Assembly: GCA_013399895.1 (NCBI GenBank)
Contig: VXBA01003824.1
Span: forward strand, 276,755 to 340,754
DNA: 64,000 bases
Direction: 5' to 3'
Source of the DNA: Serilophus lunatus
Lineage: Eukaryota; Chordata; Aves; Passeriformes; Eurylaimidae
Shown here one piece after another: positions 13,701 to 28,700 of this stretch. The notes below the pieces were generated by a model that saw nothing but the letters and a program-made list of their open reading frames with translations, ran no database searches and was not told the origin of the DNA. A program made the position numbers and the translations under genes. Every line of letters starts with the position of its first letter. Within the stretch, counting starts at the first letter, position 1.

Positions 13701-16700
13701 CAGACTCTTTAGGAGAGATAGGCAAGGGAGAAGGGATGGAAGGGTGGCCCTGCATATTAGAGAAACACTTGGTGCCTTGGAGCTGGAGATTAAGGATGAC
13801 TGGGTTGAGTGCTTGTGGGTAAAGGTTAGAGGGGCAGCTAAAAAAACAGACATTGTGATCAGAGTCTGCTATAGGCCACCCAACCAGGGGGAAGACGTTG
13901 ATCTATTACTCTATAAGCAGATGGAGAGTCTCTCAAGTTGGCCAGCCCTTGTTCTCATAGGAGACTTCAGTCTCACAGATATTTGCTGGGAACTCAGTAC
14001 AGCAGAGAGAAGGCAGTCCAGAAGGTTCTTAGAATGTATCAAGGATTGCTTCTTGTCACAGCTAGTTAGTGAGCCTACCAAGGGTGAGGCTATTCTTGAC
14101 TTACTAACAGGGAAGGGCTTGTGGGAAATGTGGTGGTTGGAGGCTGCCTGGGATCCAGTGATCATGAGATAATAGTTTTCAATAAATAGTGAAAGAAGGA
14201 GAGGATTTAACAGAACCTCCATGCTGGATTTCTGGAGGGTGGACTTTGGCTTATTTAAGGAATTAACTAGTAGAGTACCCTGGGAGACTGTCCTTAGTAA
14301 CAAAGGCATCCAGGAAGGCTGGATGTACTTCAAGGCTGAGATACTGAAGGTGAAGGAACAGGCTGTGCCGATGTGCCGTAAGATGAGCTGTAGGTGTTGA
14401 CAGACAGATTGGAGGGTAAGGAGCTTTTGAATGAACTAAGGAAAAAGAAGAGGATGTACCGCCTTTGGAAAGAAGGGGAGGTATCCCAGGTGATGTTTAA
14501 AGACGTTGTTAGGTCATGTAGAAAAAGAATTAGGAAAGTGAAGGCTCAGTTTGAGCTAAAATTGGCTACCTCTGTTAAGGATAATAAAAAGAGTTTCTAT
14601 AAATACATTAATGGTAAAAGGAGGGAGAAGGACAATCTCCATTAATAAATAATTAAATAAGGAAGGAAATACAGTTATTGAAGATGAGGAAAAGGCAGAG
14701 ATACTCAGTATCTTCTTTGCCTTTTTTTAACAGTAAAACTGATTGTCTACAGGACAAGCGGTTGCTTAAACTAGTTGATACGGATAGGGAACAGTGTAGT
14801 CCCACTATGATTCAGGTGGAAGATGTTAGAGATCTACTGTCCCACTTAGATCCTCATAAGTCTATGGGACCAGTTGGGATTCATCCTAGGGTGCTGAGAT
14901 TGCTGGCAGATGTGCTTGCTAAGCCTCTTTCCATCATCTTTCAACACTCTTGGCTTACTAGAGAGGTTCTAGATGATTGGAAATTGGCTAATGAGGCACC
15001 TATCTATAAGAAATTCAAGAAAGAGGATATGGGGAATTACAGGCCTGTCAGCCTGACCTCAGTACCAGGGAAAATTATGAAACAAGTCATCTTAAGGGTA
15101 ATTATGCTGCATCTACAGGATAATAAGGAGATCAGACATGGATTCAGGAGGGGAAGATCCTGCTTAACCAATCTAGTTTCCTTTTATGATCAGGTAACTC
15201 ATCTGATTGATGAGGGAAAATCTGTAGATGTAGTGTACCTGGATTTTAGCAAAGCCTTTGATACTGTCTCCCATAGTCAACTCCTGGTGAAATTGGCAGC
15301 TTGTGGCTTAGACGGGTATAGCCTGTGCCGGTTAAGAACTGGCTGGATGGCCAAGCTCAGAGAGTGGTGGTGAACGGTGCTGCATCCAGTTGGAGGCTGG
15401 TCACCAGTGGGGTCCCCCAGGGTTGGGACCAATTTTGTTCAATATCTTTATTGATGATCTGGATGAGGGGATGGAATCTGTGATTAATAAATTTGCAGAT
15501 GACACCAAGCTTGGAATGAGTGTCGATCTGTTAGAGGGTAGGAGGGCTCTGCAGAGAGACCTTGACAGGCTGGATGGATGGGCTGAGTTCAGAAGCATGA
15601 GGTTTAATAAATCCAAGTGCCGGGTTTTACACTTTGGCCGCAATAACTCATGCAGAGTTATAGGCTGGGGTCGGTGTGGCTGGAGGATGCCCAGGCAGAG
15701 AGGGACTTGGGAGTGCTGGTTGATAGGAAGCTGAATATGAGTCAGCAGTGTGCCCAGGCGGCCAAGAAGGCCAATGGCATCCTGGGCTGCATCAAGAATA
15801 GTGTTGCCAGTAGGACCAGGGAAGTTATCCTTCCTTTGTATTTGGCACTGGTTAGGCCACAGCTCGAGTACTGTGTCCAGTTCTGGGCCCCTCAGTTTAA
15901 GAAGGATATGGAGTTGCTGGAGCGTGTCCAGAGAAGGGCAACGAGGATGGTGAATGGCTGGAGTACAAGCCCTATGGGGAACAACTAAGGGAGCTGGGGT
16001 TGTTTAGCCTGGAGAAGATGAGGCTTAGGGGAGACCTTACTGCTTCCTACAAACACCTTAAGAGGGCTTGTAGTCAGGCAGGGGTCGGTCTCTTCTCTCA
16101 GGCTCCCAGTCACAGGACAAGAGGACACAGTCTTAGGCTGGGTCAGGGGAGGTTTAGGTTGGATATTAAGAGAAACTTTTTCACAGAAAGAGGGATTTCC
16201 CATTGGAATGGGCTTCCCAGGGAGGTGGTGGAGTCACCGTCCCTGGATGTGTAGGTTAGATGATGAACTTAGTGACATGATTTAGATCGTTTAGATGGTT
16301 TAGATGATGCATTGGTGTTGGATGGGTTGTTAAATTAGGTAAAAGGTTGGACTTGATGATCTCCATGGTCTTTTCCAACCTTTTTAATTCTGTGTAATAT
16401 GACATTAGCTCAGATATCACAGCTAAGAAAAGGAGCAGGAAGGCAGGGGCATTCATTGTTTCCAGTGGCTGCCTGCTAAGAAACCACTAAGTCTGCTGAA
16501 GCCCTGCTTCTTGGGATGTGGCTGGACATCACTGCTGATGGGAAATAGAGAATAAACCTTGTTATTTTCTACTTCACTTTTGCATACATAAATTTGCTTT
16601 AGCTTTAGTAAACTGCCTTATCCCAACCCACAAGTCATTTACCATCTAATTGTTTTCCCCCTACCTGGCTGGGAGGACTAGAGAGAGATACAGTGACTAG

Positions 16701-19700
16701 GTAGGCACTTGGTGTCCAGCTGAGGTCAACCCGTTACAGCAGGAAACTGGAATCCCAGCTCCAGAATACAGAAATATGTCAGATCATCCATTTTCTCCTT
16801 TCAGATTCCCCGCTTGTCACTGGTAAGATGCAAGTCGAAGTAAGAAAGGGTATACTCAAGCCTTAAATTTGGATTTGGATTCAGGTAGTCCACCTACTCG
16901 TCTTGATTCTGTCACTTCCCACACAGCAAGCAAGTTCACTGAGTTTTATTTGACACCACATATATTCTCATTCTTCTTAGCTTTTGACAGAGCATGTTGT
17001 CCTGTACAAATTAATCCAATTCAGGAAGAAAATACAGCACACAAGTGTATCCTCTCTCAGGCAATTCAAGCAATAGATCTACAACTAAAAAGACAACCAA
17101 AAGAAACTTGGACTGGGAAAGTCCTACTGCAGCTGTAACCATGACCACAATTTCAGTGCTAAGTCAAGGGGGCTAGTTACAAGTATATCTTTACAGAGCA
17201 TAAAACAGCCTTCATAACAATGGCATTTAAGTGATGGTGATGAGTGTGATGTGTTTTTTAATTACTCTACCAGGGCTATACACTCTTCTATTTTTAATGA
17301 TATGCAAGAGGCTACACAGCCATAAAGGCACAACAAATCAGAGTTCAGCTATTGCATCTCCCAGTTCTCAGTGAGGAGCAACAATATTCCGGTTTTGGTC
17401 TTCCATGTGCTAAATTAGCATCTACTAATCATTGCATGTTTCCTATGGAAAAATCACACTACTGTATTCATTTTGTGAATTTTTGCTTTAGCTTTGTGCA
17501 GAATATAGTTGTACTCTCCAGAAAATTACCAAAATAATACCATTTTTACTAACCCTTATTTTTCTTAAGAAAATAGAAAAAATATCTGAAATTCAATTCT
17601 AAATGAGAGTACAGTCAGTGATATCTTTTGCCAAGGAAGTAATTGTTTCTCTTCCATGCAGGGTATCAGGTGTCCCTTCAAGCCATCTTGAACATCGGGA
17701 AGACTTGAGATTTGAGTAACCTTTTGAAAATTTCAGCTGAGATAAGGCTGACTGGTAGTTAGTTGCAGGGTCCTCATCATTGTAGTTTTCAGAAATGGTG
17801 CAATATTCTCATTTCTCCAGTCCGTGGGAACTTGACCTGACTGCCACAACTTTTCAAATATTCTTCATCACTGCTTGATGACTACATCATCCAGTTCCCT
17901 CAGGACCACAGGATGCATGTCATTAGATCCCATATACTTGTGTATGTTCAGTTTCCTCAGGCAGTCTCAAATCTCATCTATGATGAAAAGAATTTGATTC
18001 TATCATTCCCTGCTTTGGTGTTCAGGGACTTGAAAGATGCAGGAAAAGTGTTTAGCATTGGAGCTAAGGCAAAAAGCTGTTAAGACCTGCAGCCTTCTCC
18101 ATGCCCATTGCCACTAGTTCTCTTGTCTTATTTTCAGAGTGTGAATGTGTAAATTTATTTTTAATACTTCTTTTCTGATTAAAAACCTTTAGAAACCCTT
18201 AATAACCTTTGCATTCCTTGCCAAATTCAGCTCTAACTATGTCCTAGTTTTCCTGATCCCATCTCTACACACCTAAGCAGCATCCAGATATACTTCCCAG
18301 GATATATGTCCCTGGCTTTACTGCCTTTGCATTCCTTTCTTAGTCTGACCAGGAGGTCCTTACTTAACCATATTGGTTTCCTGCCTTCCTTGCTTGACTT
18401 CTTTTATGTCAGAATCAAGAGCTCTTGCAATCTAGGAAATATTATTATCCTTAATCCTTATTAAAAATTATTAGTTTACATCCTTAAAGAGTCACCAATT
18501 CTCTTTTGTTCTTGTATACCTGGGGGAAATTTCCCAGGGGTTCCATCTACTAGTTTCTTGAACAACTGGAAAGTTTGTTCTCATAACACTCACAGTCCTG
18601 GCTTTAGTCTTAACCTGGCTCATATCCCTCAAAACCATGAGTTCCACCAGGCTATGGTCATTGCAGTCTGAGCTGCCACCAATCTTGATCTCTAAATAGT
18701 TCATTTGTGTTGGTAAGCAACCAACAAGGTCAAGTAATGCTATTACTCTGGATGGGCCACCTATCACCTGGTTTAAGAAATTCTCCTCAATATAGTCCAA
18801 GAGTCTTCTGGACTGTTTATGGCTTGCTGTGCTGTTTTTCCAGCAGATGTCAAATTATTGAAATCCCCAAGCCATATCAGAGACTGCAAGTGTGATGCCT
18901 CCTGTAGCTGAAATAAGAACACTTAATTGGCAGACTCCCCTTCGTTGTAACACCAACAACATTTCCTTTGTTGGCCCGGCCTTAATTTTTACCCTTCAGT
19001 TTTTCAAAGGCAGTCCTGTGAAGTCAATCAATTTTCTTACATAGAGAGCATTTGTTTCATCTTGATGTAAAATGACTCCAAAAGGTTTTACTTATTAACC
19101 ATTTTGTATGATCCTCTATATATGAAGAGGCTTCCCCGGAAATCTGAAATTACACAATCTACATAGATTTGGTGCAAGGTATTTTAAAACTTTTAACTTT
19201 GCCAGAAATTAGGGACTCAAAATTTTGTACTATTTGTCAGACACCATCTGCCTTCCCACACCTTCCTCCCTCAAAATGTGGCCCAACATGCCTTTTTTTT
19301 CACTAGGAAGCATTTAAGAAAAGAAATCAGACAGAACACAATACACTTATAGGCTGGATGTCTATAAAAGCACAGGCTATTACAAGGTCATGTATTACAA
19401 TGCAGATCCAAAGGGTCTATATCCCTGAGGTATCGTGGTGACATATTTGGGAATAATGACACAGATAATCCACTTCTTTAGCTCAGCTGAAGACAAAAGA
19501 GTTTTTCTCATTTCAAATTAACACAGAAAAAAATTAGGGTTTACAGTATGATTTATATAGTTATATACCACTAACCAATCACATTAATTTGTTACAGAGC
19601 CTGGACCTGCCATGCCATTATATAAGTGACACATGAATGAGATTTCTAATCTCAAAGCCTGGTGTATCTCAGACAGAAATATTTTAACTTTACTTTTTGT

Positions 19701-22700
19701 ATTCTATATCAAGAACCTAACACTCAGCAAATGTAAGTGAAATTTCAGCAACAGAAAAGGCATTATCTTAGACCATAGGAATTTAGGAAATTCTTGAAGG
19801 ACCTTCTTTATAGTGGTGCTGATAATAATTTTTAAAGTATCTGACAGTGAACCAAGTCTCAAAAATAGTTATAAACAGACAGTGTTATCACTGCTAGTTT
19901 ATTCTTTAAAAACAAAACACAAAAATACTTCTTAAAATAATGATTTTTAATTCAGACTTCAGGAAATATTCTCAACACTCCTCTCCCTCTGTATGTTACA
20001 AATAATTCCCATTCCTTAATACTGAACTGATAAAAGAAGGATCACAAGGTCTCATGATATTTTCAATATACTTTCAGAAGGGAGGAATACCTAATGTTTG
20101 GCAATATCACTGTTCCTACTTCTACATAGGTGCGAAAAAACAGGACAGTCATTAACACATCAATTGGTTCAGTAAATGTAGTTGTAAGTTATACCCTATA
20201 TTTCCTTCTAGGATGCCAGAGCTCCTGTTACTGTGGTGTGTGTTGATATACTTCAGATAAAGAAGATATCTGAGGTGTTAAAGTATAACATCTCTCAATA
20301 TTTGCTTCAACAGCACAATCACCCACTGATGATACTGATGTGGGCTTCAGTTTTACTATCAATTTAGCAAAATCATTGCAGTTTCCATGTCACAGTAATG
20401 CTGTATTCTGACCACCAAGTAAATTCAGAAAAGAACATTGTATTTTCACTCCCTCTGGATTTGTCATGTGCTGAACAATAAGGATCAAATTAGCCTTCAG
20501 TTGAAATGATATTCTAATTTCGAAGCAACAGCTGTTACTCTATGCTGGATTAAATTACGTCTACAGCTGTATCGCCAATTATGCAATTGAGCTGTATTAT
20601 TTCAAAACCCTAATCTTAAAATGTGTGTATGACAATTAACAAACAGAAATAGCGTTCACTTCTATTGACTCATTTCAAATACGGAAATGCACAGAACAAA
20701 GTATGGTGAAATATAAAATCAGTATACAGAACTGTAAAATAGAAAAACAACCAGAAACACAAGCAAAATTAATCTGTATTAAACGTCACATTTTAACCAC
20801 AGTATTTTGGAAAATATTGTTTCTACAAGGAAAGATTTAAGCCTTGTCCCCAAAACTTTCATTATGTCATGCTATTCGAAAATTACTTATTTTCAATTCA
20901 GATTTTGATACTTTCAGAATAAATTACCTAAATGAAGAAAGTTTAAATACTTGACACTAGTTAAAAGGAAAAAAAAACCAAAGGGAAAAAATGTGCAACA
21001 ATGAACGTTTTAATTCAAAATACAGCAATGACTCTCTTTACAGTTTTCAAAAAAAAAGGCAAAAAGGCTTAACAAAACAACATTGCAAAGAAGTACTTGC
21101 TGATCCTCATTCAGGCCTAAAACAATGTAATTTCAGAAAAAATAAAATAATAAGAGCTAAGTAGTAACTTTCAAAAATGAGCAGCATGACTGACACTATT
21201 TCATGGGCTTTTCATTCTTTTTGCCTTTTATAGGGTAAGGGATAAATCAGCTTGCTACTCATGAAAAAGGAATAAATTTTCCTAAATACAATTCCAACAT
21301 TTATGTATTTTTGAATTATTCAAAATCAAAAAATAATAGTAATTCTGATGATCCTTGTGAGTCACTTCAAACTCAGAATATTCTGTGATAAGTTACCACA
21401 GTAGACAAACACCAACTGTTGTTTCAACACTCCTAATGTATATCCATGTCTGTGGTCCACTGGAGAACAATTAATTAAACCGGATCTCTAAACTTCCTAT
21501 GGTATCTTAATAGGGCAAGTGCAGGCCTTCATGATAAAACAGCAGTCACCCACTGATAACCTAAGCTCTCATAATGAATATTCACCATCTTCGGTGTTCT
21601 CTCAATTGAGGTACTTAGAACACTCAGGTAAAAAGTTTCTTAAAATGCACATACTACCTATGACCATAACTAAGAACAGTGATCAAACCAGAGAATTTTT
21701 CACTTCATTGTCCTATTTCTCGTACTATGCCTCTCTCAATTTAAATTTAACCATTGCACAGAACAAAATCATTTATGATATTTTATATATTCACTCAAAT
21801 GCTGTAACAATAACGGTAAAAAATTATACTCTCCTACACAACATCTTTAGACTTCTTTAAAAGAAAAAAAATTTTTAATCAATGAAAGATAATTTCACAG
21901 ACAATAATAACTTCCAGACAATTGAAAATAGTGCAGAGAAATACTTTTCTTTTTTAGTCTAATTTTAGAACTTCTGTTTGACTTTGTTGGTGAATTGCTA
22001 TATGTTGCTTAGTGTGTGTTGTTGTCTGAGCACAAAACTCTTTTCACTAGTTTTAATGTCCTTTCCATATCAAAAATTGAAAATTTGCAAGTATGCAAAA
22101 ATTTTCTTAATTCATCTAAATACATTCTTCAAAATATTCTCTAAACAAAGTTAGATGAACGTTCAAAATAAAACCTGTATGAAAAATGGTCTACAATCAT
22201 TCTTTTATTTCTTTAGGTAAGTTCCTCACAGATCTATTTTTCCACTCTGAGTTTTGTTTGATGACAAAAGCATGTTTAGCTAGCACTTTTCAGTATTGTT
22301 CAAAACACGACATTAACTAAAACATACATTTACCTAAATAACTGTGAGCTGGTTTTTCTTCCACAACTTTGATTCTCCTTGCTCCTGCAGGTATCACCAA
22401 GGCTTCCACATAACCTAAACATGAAACCAGATGTCCCAAGTCAAATAGAAGAGCATGGAAAAATCCATCTTGTATGTTTTCTCATTTCTTCTCCCCTATT
22501 TTGCTTTTTAAATGTAACAAGTTATAGTTTATTTAGCACTATTTTGAGGATTCTTGCAAAATACTGAAACAAGCTATGAAACTCTGCATTATGTGTATTA
22601 TATATACAATGATACACAACTGAAATAATAGAGTAGATAAAAATATAACAAGAACCAGTGAGACTCAGCAGACCTAGGTTGGAGTAGATGAAGTTAACCC

Positions 22701-25700
22701 TGGCTAAGTAGTTCAACGTCATCATCACCACCAGACAACCATAAAAGAATTCCAACTTGGAACGTAAAGACAAATGATAGGGCACTAAAATCCAAGCATC
22801 ATCCCTGTTTGGGTTCTGTTTTGTTTTATATATGTTATACTCCATTTCTTCTTGCTTCAAGCCCTGTTACGACTAGCTTTTTTTGTACTTATTGTTTGCT
22901 TCAAATTATGATTGCTTCCTGATAGTGCAGGACTAAGATAGGATGTCGAGAAATTTGCTTTAAGTAAAAAAGGGTAAAAAGGCACTGAAAGTGGAAATAC
23001 TGTGCAAGCAGGAAAGTTACAAATAAATAAAAACCTGGGAACAATACACCAAACTTTCATTATGTGTACCTGTGTGGAGGCAACAAACAACTGAGCATTT
23101 ATGACACCTTTTCAATCGTCTTGAAACATAAAAATTAAGTTGTTGCAAAGCAGCATCTTTCACTTCCTTAAGAGTCAAGAACACTTTCTAAGTATTGCTC
23201 ACAGCTTCTTGAGAAGGATAATAACTTAAGCAGTTGTTTAGATAGCAATAGCACAATACTGAGAATTGACACAGAACCCTGAAAAACTTGAAAATGCGTG
23301 GATATTTGCTTTTTTTGATATGTTATTATAGTATAAAACAATGAAAAATGAAGATATATCAGATTTTTTCACATGTTCAGCTTTATGAGCTCTCATTGCT
23401 TGGCTTAGTTTAATAACATTACTCTAGGAAATAGATCATAATTTGGACATTTATTTTAAAAAATACTAAATTAATCTAAATACTACAAGAATTTACAATA
23501 AATTTATTTGCTAAAAATATAAATTTTATTTCTCATGTTTCTCAAAAATCATGCTTCTCCATGAAATAGCATGTGTCTTAATGGAAGGTATTCCCTTATT
23601 TTGGTAATTTAAATAATGTGCAATAATTTCACAACAAATTTTAAGATACTTATGCTGTCTTATCTTAGATATCGTACCATTTTAAAAAAGTTTGATTTGA
23701 AAGTCTTGTGAAGAACTGTATAATTTTAAGAAATACAGCTGTTTTTATTTCCAAATTCTCAAAGTAATCACCAAGCTACTGATTTCCTGAGTAAATAAAC
23801 AAATAGGCTTACCTGCTCCTCTGGTATGGTTAAAATCACCTTTAATAACTTTGCATGACTTTCCATTACCATTGCATACACCGCAATGATCTTCACGAGC
23901 CAGAGATCCTAATATTCCATCACAGCCAAATTTCTGAAGGAGAAGCAAATAAAGCTATTGAGACACAGGTCGTGTTTTTCATGAAGCTGTGTTTAGTATC
24001 AGGCATCTCACCTTTTTGCAAGATGCCTAATCAACAAAATCTAGCCCTGTTTAGAATGAGGGTTGCACTAGCTCATGTGCAGAGTCCTGTGATTTTATGT
24101 ATATTGTTGTGTTCACTTTTCCTATACAGTTAGCTAACTCTGCTAGCTGCTATCCATGAGAAACATAACTGCATTCCCATCTCCTGGTGGGACGTGTGAC
24201 ACTTCAGAGCCATTGTGCAACACACACTCCACAGGCCCTCCTGCTAAGTGACTGCCAATGTGTCTCTACCATTTTGTACACAAAATACGGATGGTCCTTT
24301 GCCACACCCAAAATGGTAAAATGCAGAATAGGGCACAAACACATATAGAATACGTAAATATAAATGGTATTTGTGTTTTTGCAAGAAAGCGTTCCATTTT
24401 AAACCAATTAAGTTTACCCAAGCATCTCCACATGACTGTTAGACACACTTCTATGAATTAATATAAACTTGACAAAAGCAATGAAGTAAATATCATGCTG
24501 GCCTGAGAGGAAATAAAAGCCTTTTAACATCTAGCAAAGTCATCCCATGGAAATTTTGTGCACTGTACGAATGCATTTGATAAAACCAACCATATTTCAA
24601 GATTATTTGATAAATAATGAAGATCAAAATTAAGTTAAAGAGAAAATAAAGAATTTTTTATGAACAGAAACCATAGTCGATTAAGGAGCCATTAATTTCC
24701 AAGCACATTAGAACTGCTACTTTATTTTCTGCACAGGATTTTTATTAGAGCTTTTCAACCTCAAAAAAGCAATACAGACTTAAAAATACTGACTACATCT
24801 TAAGCATTCAAAGAGCTGTGTATCCAAAATGGCAAATCTACAAGATATGAATACCTAACTCTATAGCTATAGTCCACAAAGTTTTTTTTGTTTTTTATTT
24901 TTTTGTCTTTATCAGTCTGTTGTGAAAAGTGGCTGATAAAAAAGGCCATTTTTTCAAGGAAAAATGGGTTATATGTCATCTTTGTGGTTGAACATGTAAC
25001 TGTTGCATGGTGAACCAGAGCCCCAAATCACAGCAGTATTTAAGTGGTTTTTTTCTGCATGCACTCAGGCTCTTGAGAAAGGCTAATTGTATGTGCATAT
25101 ATGAATCTATACATGAATTTGTTTAAGTTATGACAGTATCTAGCAATATTGTTTTTGTGTTAGAAGATGGATTTTCTACTGAATTTAGTGTGTGCAGCAA
25201 GAAGCAGACAAAGGAAAATCCCAAACCTGGCAGATTTTTATATAGAAGAGTTCCCATATATGGCACTATAAAAGCAATAAAAGAACCTCAATGAACCAAA
25301 TGATCAGGAATAGCACAAGCACTCATCTGTAATGATCTGTTATTCTGCTCATTTCTTCTTCGTTTATTTAGATGTAAAATTTTGCACTGTTGAAAAGGGC
25401 AGAATAATATATATGTACACACATCTGATGGCAAAATTTCCCAACCTGTTGAAAGCTTTTCATTTAGAAAATGAAATCAGTTACACCAATTATACACTCC
25501 GCAGAAGTTTGCTATAAGCATCCTTATCACTGTATGTACACAATATTCAAACCAAATCTTCTGCTGCTTCACGTGTTGTGTAGCACTGAGTGCAATTAGT
25601 TTAAAATATTTTAGTATGATACAAAAAGAGCCATTCAGTCTTGGTCATGCAGATTGCAACATGCTTTTGGAGAAATAACAGGCACGTGTAACGAATATAT

Positions 25701-28700
25701 CGTCTTGCATGCCTGCAACATCTGTAGATCTAGGTTTGAAACAAGTAATTCATACCTGGCATCTACCATCTGCACAGATATCTAGCCCATGATGGCCACA
25801 AGAAGTCCCATCCATCACTTTTTCTGTTAGAAGAACAGGCTGATCCTTTCCAGCTGGTGAACAGAATAAGGCACATGGTTTCTCTGTAATAGCAATTGAT
25901 GGAAAAACTCATAAAAATGGTAAAAGGTCACTTTAGAAACACAGAATTATCATCAATATTGTTGTTAAAATTGATAATTGCTTATCTGTGTAGCATGAAT
26001 CTATGTTAGTATAAATTGTTGTCTTAGATATAGTAAAAAGAGTTTGATCCATTTCTCAGCTGTTGGAAAAACTCAACACTTTTTTCTTCCTAGAGCATGC
26101 TGTTGCTCTAAACATGGCCCATGTAGTACTCATGTCATGTTCATTGTTGCAATTAAGAATATAAACATTACAGCTGTTGGAATATTTTGGTTGTAATCTA
26201 GACTTTCATTCACCTTTACTTTTGGCAGGTCATATATACTGGTCAAAAAAGAAACTTAACACTTTCCAGATTTCCTAACTATGCAGGTCAAAGCAAAAAA
26301 AAATTAGGACGCTGAGACACTCTGGGGAAAAAAAAATACAAAGGCCACATTAAAAAAAACCCCACAAAACAACAACAAAAAACAACTCCAGAAAACCCCC
26401 TGAAAACATTCTTCCTAACATCTTTACCAAGCTCAAACAATTTCCTACTAAATTTCTAAACCATTCAGCAAATAATATGTATTTTTGAAAGACAATAAAA
26501 ATGTAGTAATATGCAAAAATGTAGTATGTATCCATGTATTCCTAATGATTATCACTTAGAAACAAGGAAGTTTGTTTCACCGCAGTGAAAGTAAGAGCAA
26601 ATAAAATAAACTGTCTCTTCTCAGTTGTCAAACGAGAAAATTACATGATTTCTTCATATCTTTGTTCACAACTGCAGACACAGAACTTCTTCCTAGATCT
26701 GCTGCAGATTTTTGGAAGGATAAAGTCAGTTCTGAACCTGAAACTGATTTCACTTGGACATAACCTATGCCACTCTGACTTCATACTGACTTCTAGATTC
26801 CTGGAGTGCATTTTTATTAGTAAATTAAACAGTTCCAGGAAACATTCATGGGCACTGGAATTCTACTGTCTATACAGCTGAACTGTAAAACAGTCTATGC
26901 CACATTTTTTTGCATGTGCTAACTAGCACTAGCTCAGTCTAGACTGGAAATTGACATCTACAAAGAACTGTTTTCAGAAAAACAGTTTTAGCATGCAAAA
27001 GAGTAGAAAAGTACAGACAAAGGACACTTATGCCAGCTGATCTACACAGAGAGTGGTCTGGGAACATTTAGTTTACTAAAATGGACAAACCTCTGGATAT
27101 CACGAGGTCCAGCGCAAACATATGTGATAACTTCTGCCAGCATGTGAAGCTAGTCAGACACAAGCCATCTCTAGCTAAGAAACTGCCTGTATTTGTGTCC
27201 TCTGCATTCCTGTTATACACCATAAATAGTAACCTCAGCCTTTCCTGGGGGCTTTAAGCATGTAGCAGCATTTTTTAAAGAAATACCTAAACCTAAAGAT
27301 AAATAACCTAAAGATTATTTTAAGGACACTGAACTCAATGAGGCTGCAACTCAACAACATCAGACAAGTTCAACAGACTATAGGAGAGGAGACCTCATGC
27401 AAATACAGAAACTATTTCCGACGTGGTACACAGTCTGTCCATTAAAGGCTAAGACAGCAAACAATTAAGGATTTGGGAATAATGTATACTTGAATACTGG
27501 AACTCTTTGGCTAGTATCCACTTAATGTTTGTCCCAAGGGGCATCTCAAGAAAATAGAATCATTCAGAGCATAGTTGGATGCAAGCAACCACCCAAATTC
27601 CTTAACACAAGACAGTACAGTATCAAGATTTTTCATCCAAATTAAATCAAATTATTCAAATCCAGACTTAAAGCTTTGGATCCCTCAGGATATAAATCAT
27701 ATGTTCCTGTGTTATGATGAAATTTAGTAAACCAAATCAAAACTAATTGACTTGATAAGCACTTAGAGCTGGAGAGAGTTCTTATTTTGAAATGAACTAA
27801 CATATAAGCCCAATAAAAATAGTATCACGAGTTTTCACTTTGGCACCTTGAGAAAAGGCTTAGAAAAGGAAAACCCATCTTGTTAATCTAGGCATATATT
27901 GAAGTATGCTGACAGCAAAAAATAGTTTTCTTAAAATCTATGCTTTCTGATGGCTTCTGATAATTTGTTCCAAGAGTGAAAAATAAATTTTAGCAAGGAG
28001 CTACCTAAAATTTGGTAACATTCCTCCTGTGCCAATCCAGTGTTGTCTTTATTATGAGTTGCCATGATTTAGCTTATTTGTCAAAGTAACTGTTTTCATA
28101 ACTGATGTATTTTTGTTGTGGGTTTTTGTTTGTTTTTAATTAAACAATTTTAATTTGTTTTAAATTTGAACACAAAAATTTACAGAAAATTCAGTGGAAT
28201 GGCAACTGTTGTTCACATTTCTCGCAAAAAGGAATTTGTCCTCTAGTCACCGATGTTTGACATCAACATTATCATTGCAGATACTGTAAATCTGACTTTA
28301 CTATACTTCCACTTGAGCATTCTCCTAGTGATACTATATTCAAGCACGTTTGTTACACTGAAGCATGCATACAGTAGTCAAGACTTTGCATTGAGAGGCT
28401 GTTAGGATTTACAGAAATCTCGCTGAAGTTTGCAGTATTTATTACATACGGATTGCTGCAAAAACCAAACACTAGCATATGAAATACTCACAATGTTACG
28501 CTAGAAATGTTCTCTCCTTCCTCAAAAATGGAAATTTATAATATTTGCATCATCTTTTTGGCTTTGTAGATAAAAATATAACTGATATACACACGCTTAA
28601 TGATGTAGCATTACTCTAGAAAGCTGCACTTATGAGTCACTTACCACATCTCTCATTAAATAAAATAAAACTAACACTGAATTCACATTCAAATTCAAAT

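Larger units (their letters stand above)
11773..22333 (-). other. ADAMTS19 intron w9-w10
   Basis: 10,561 bp. Holds the solo LTR with nested CR1 (13.1-16.7 kb) and an older CR1 fragment (17.7-19.1 kb). The stretch 19.1-22.3 kb is plain AT-rich intron with one higher-complexity patch near 20.5-20.7 kb (see findings). Confidence 0.7.
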
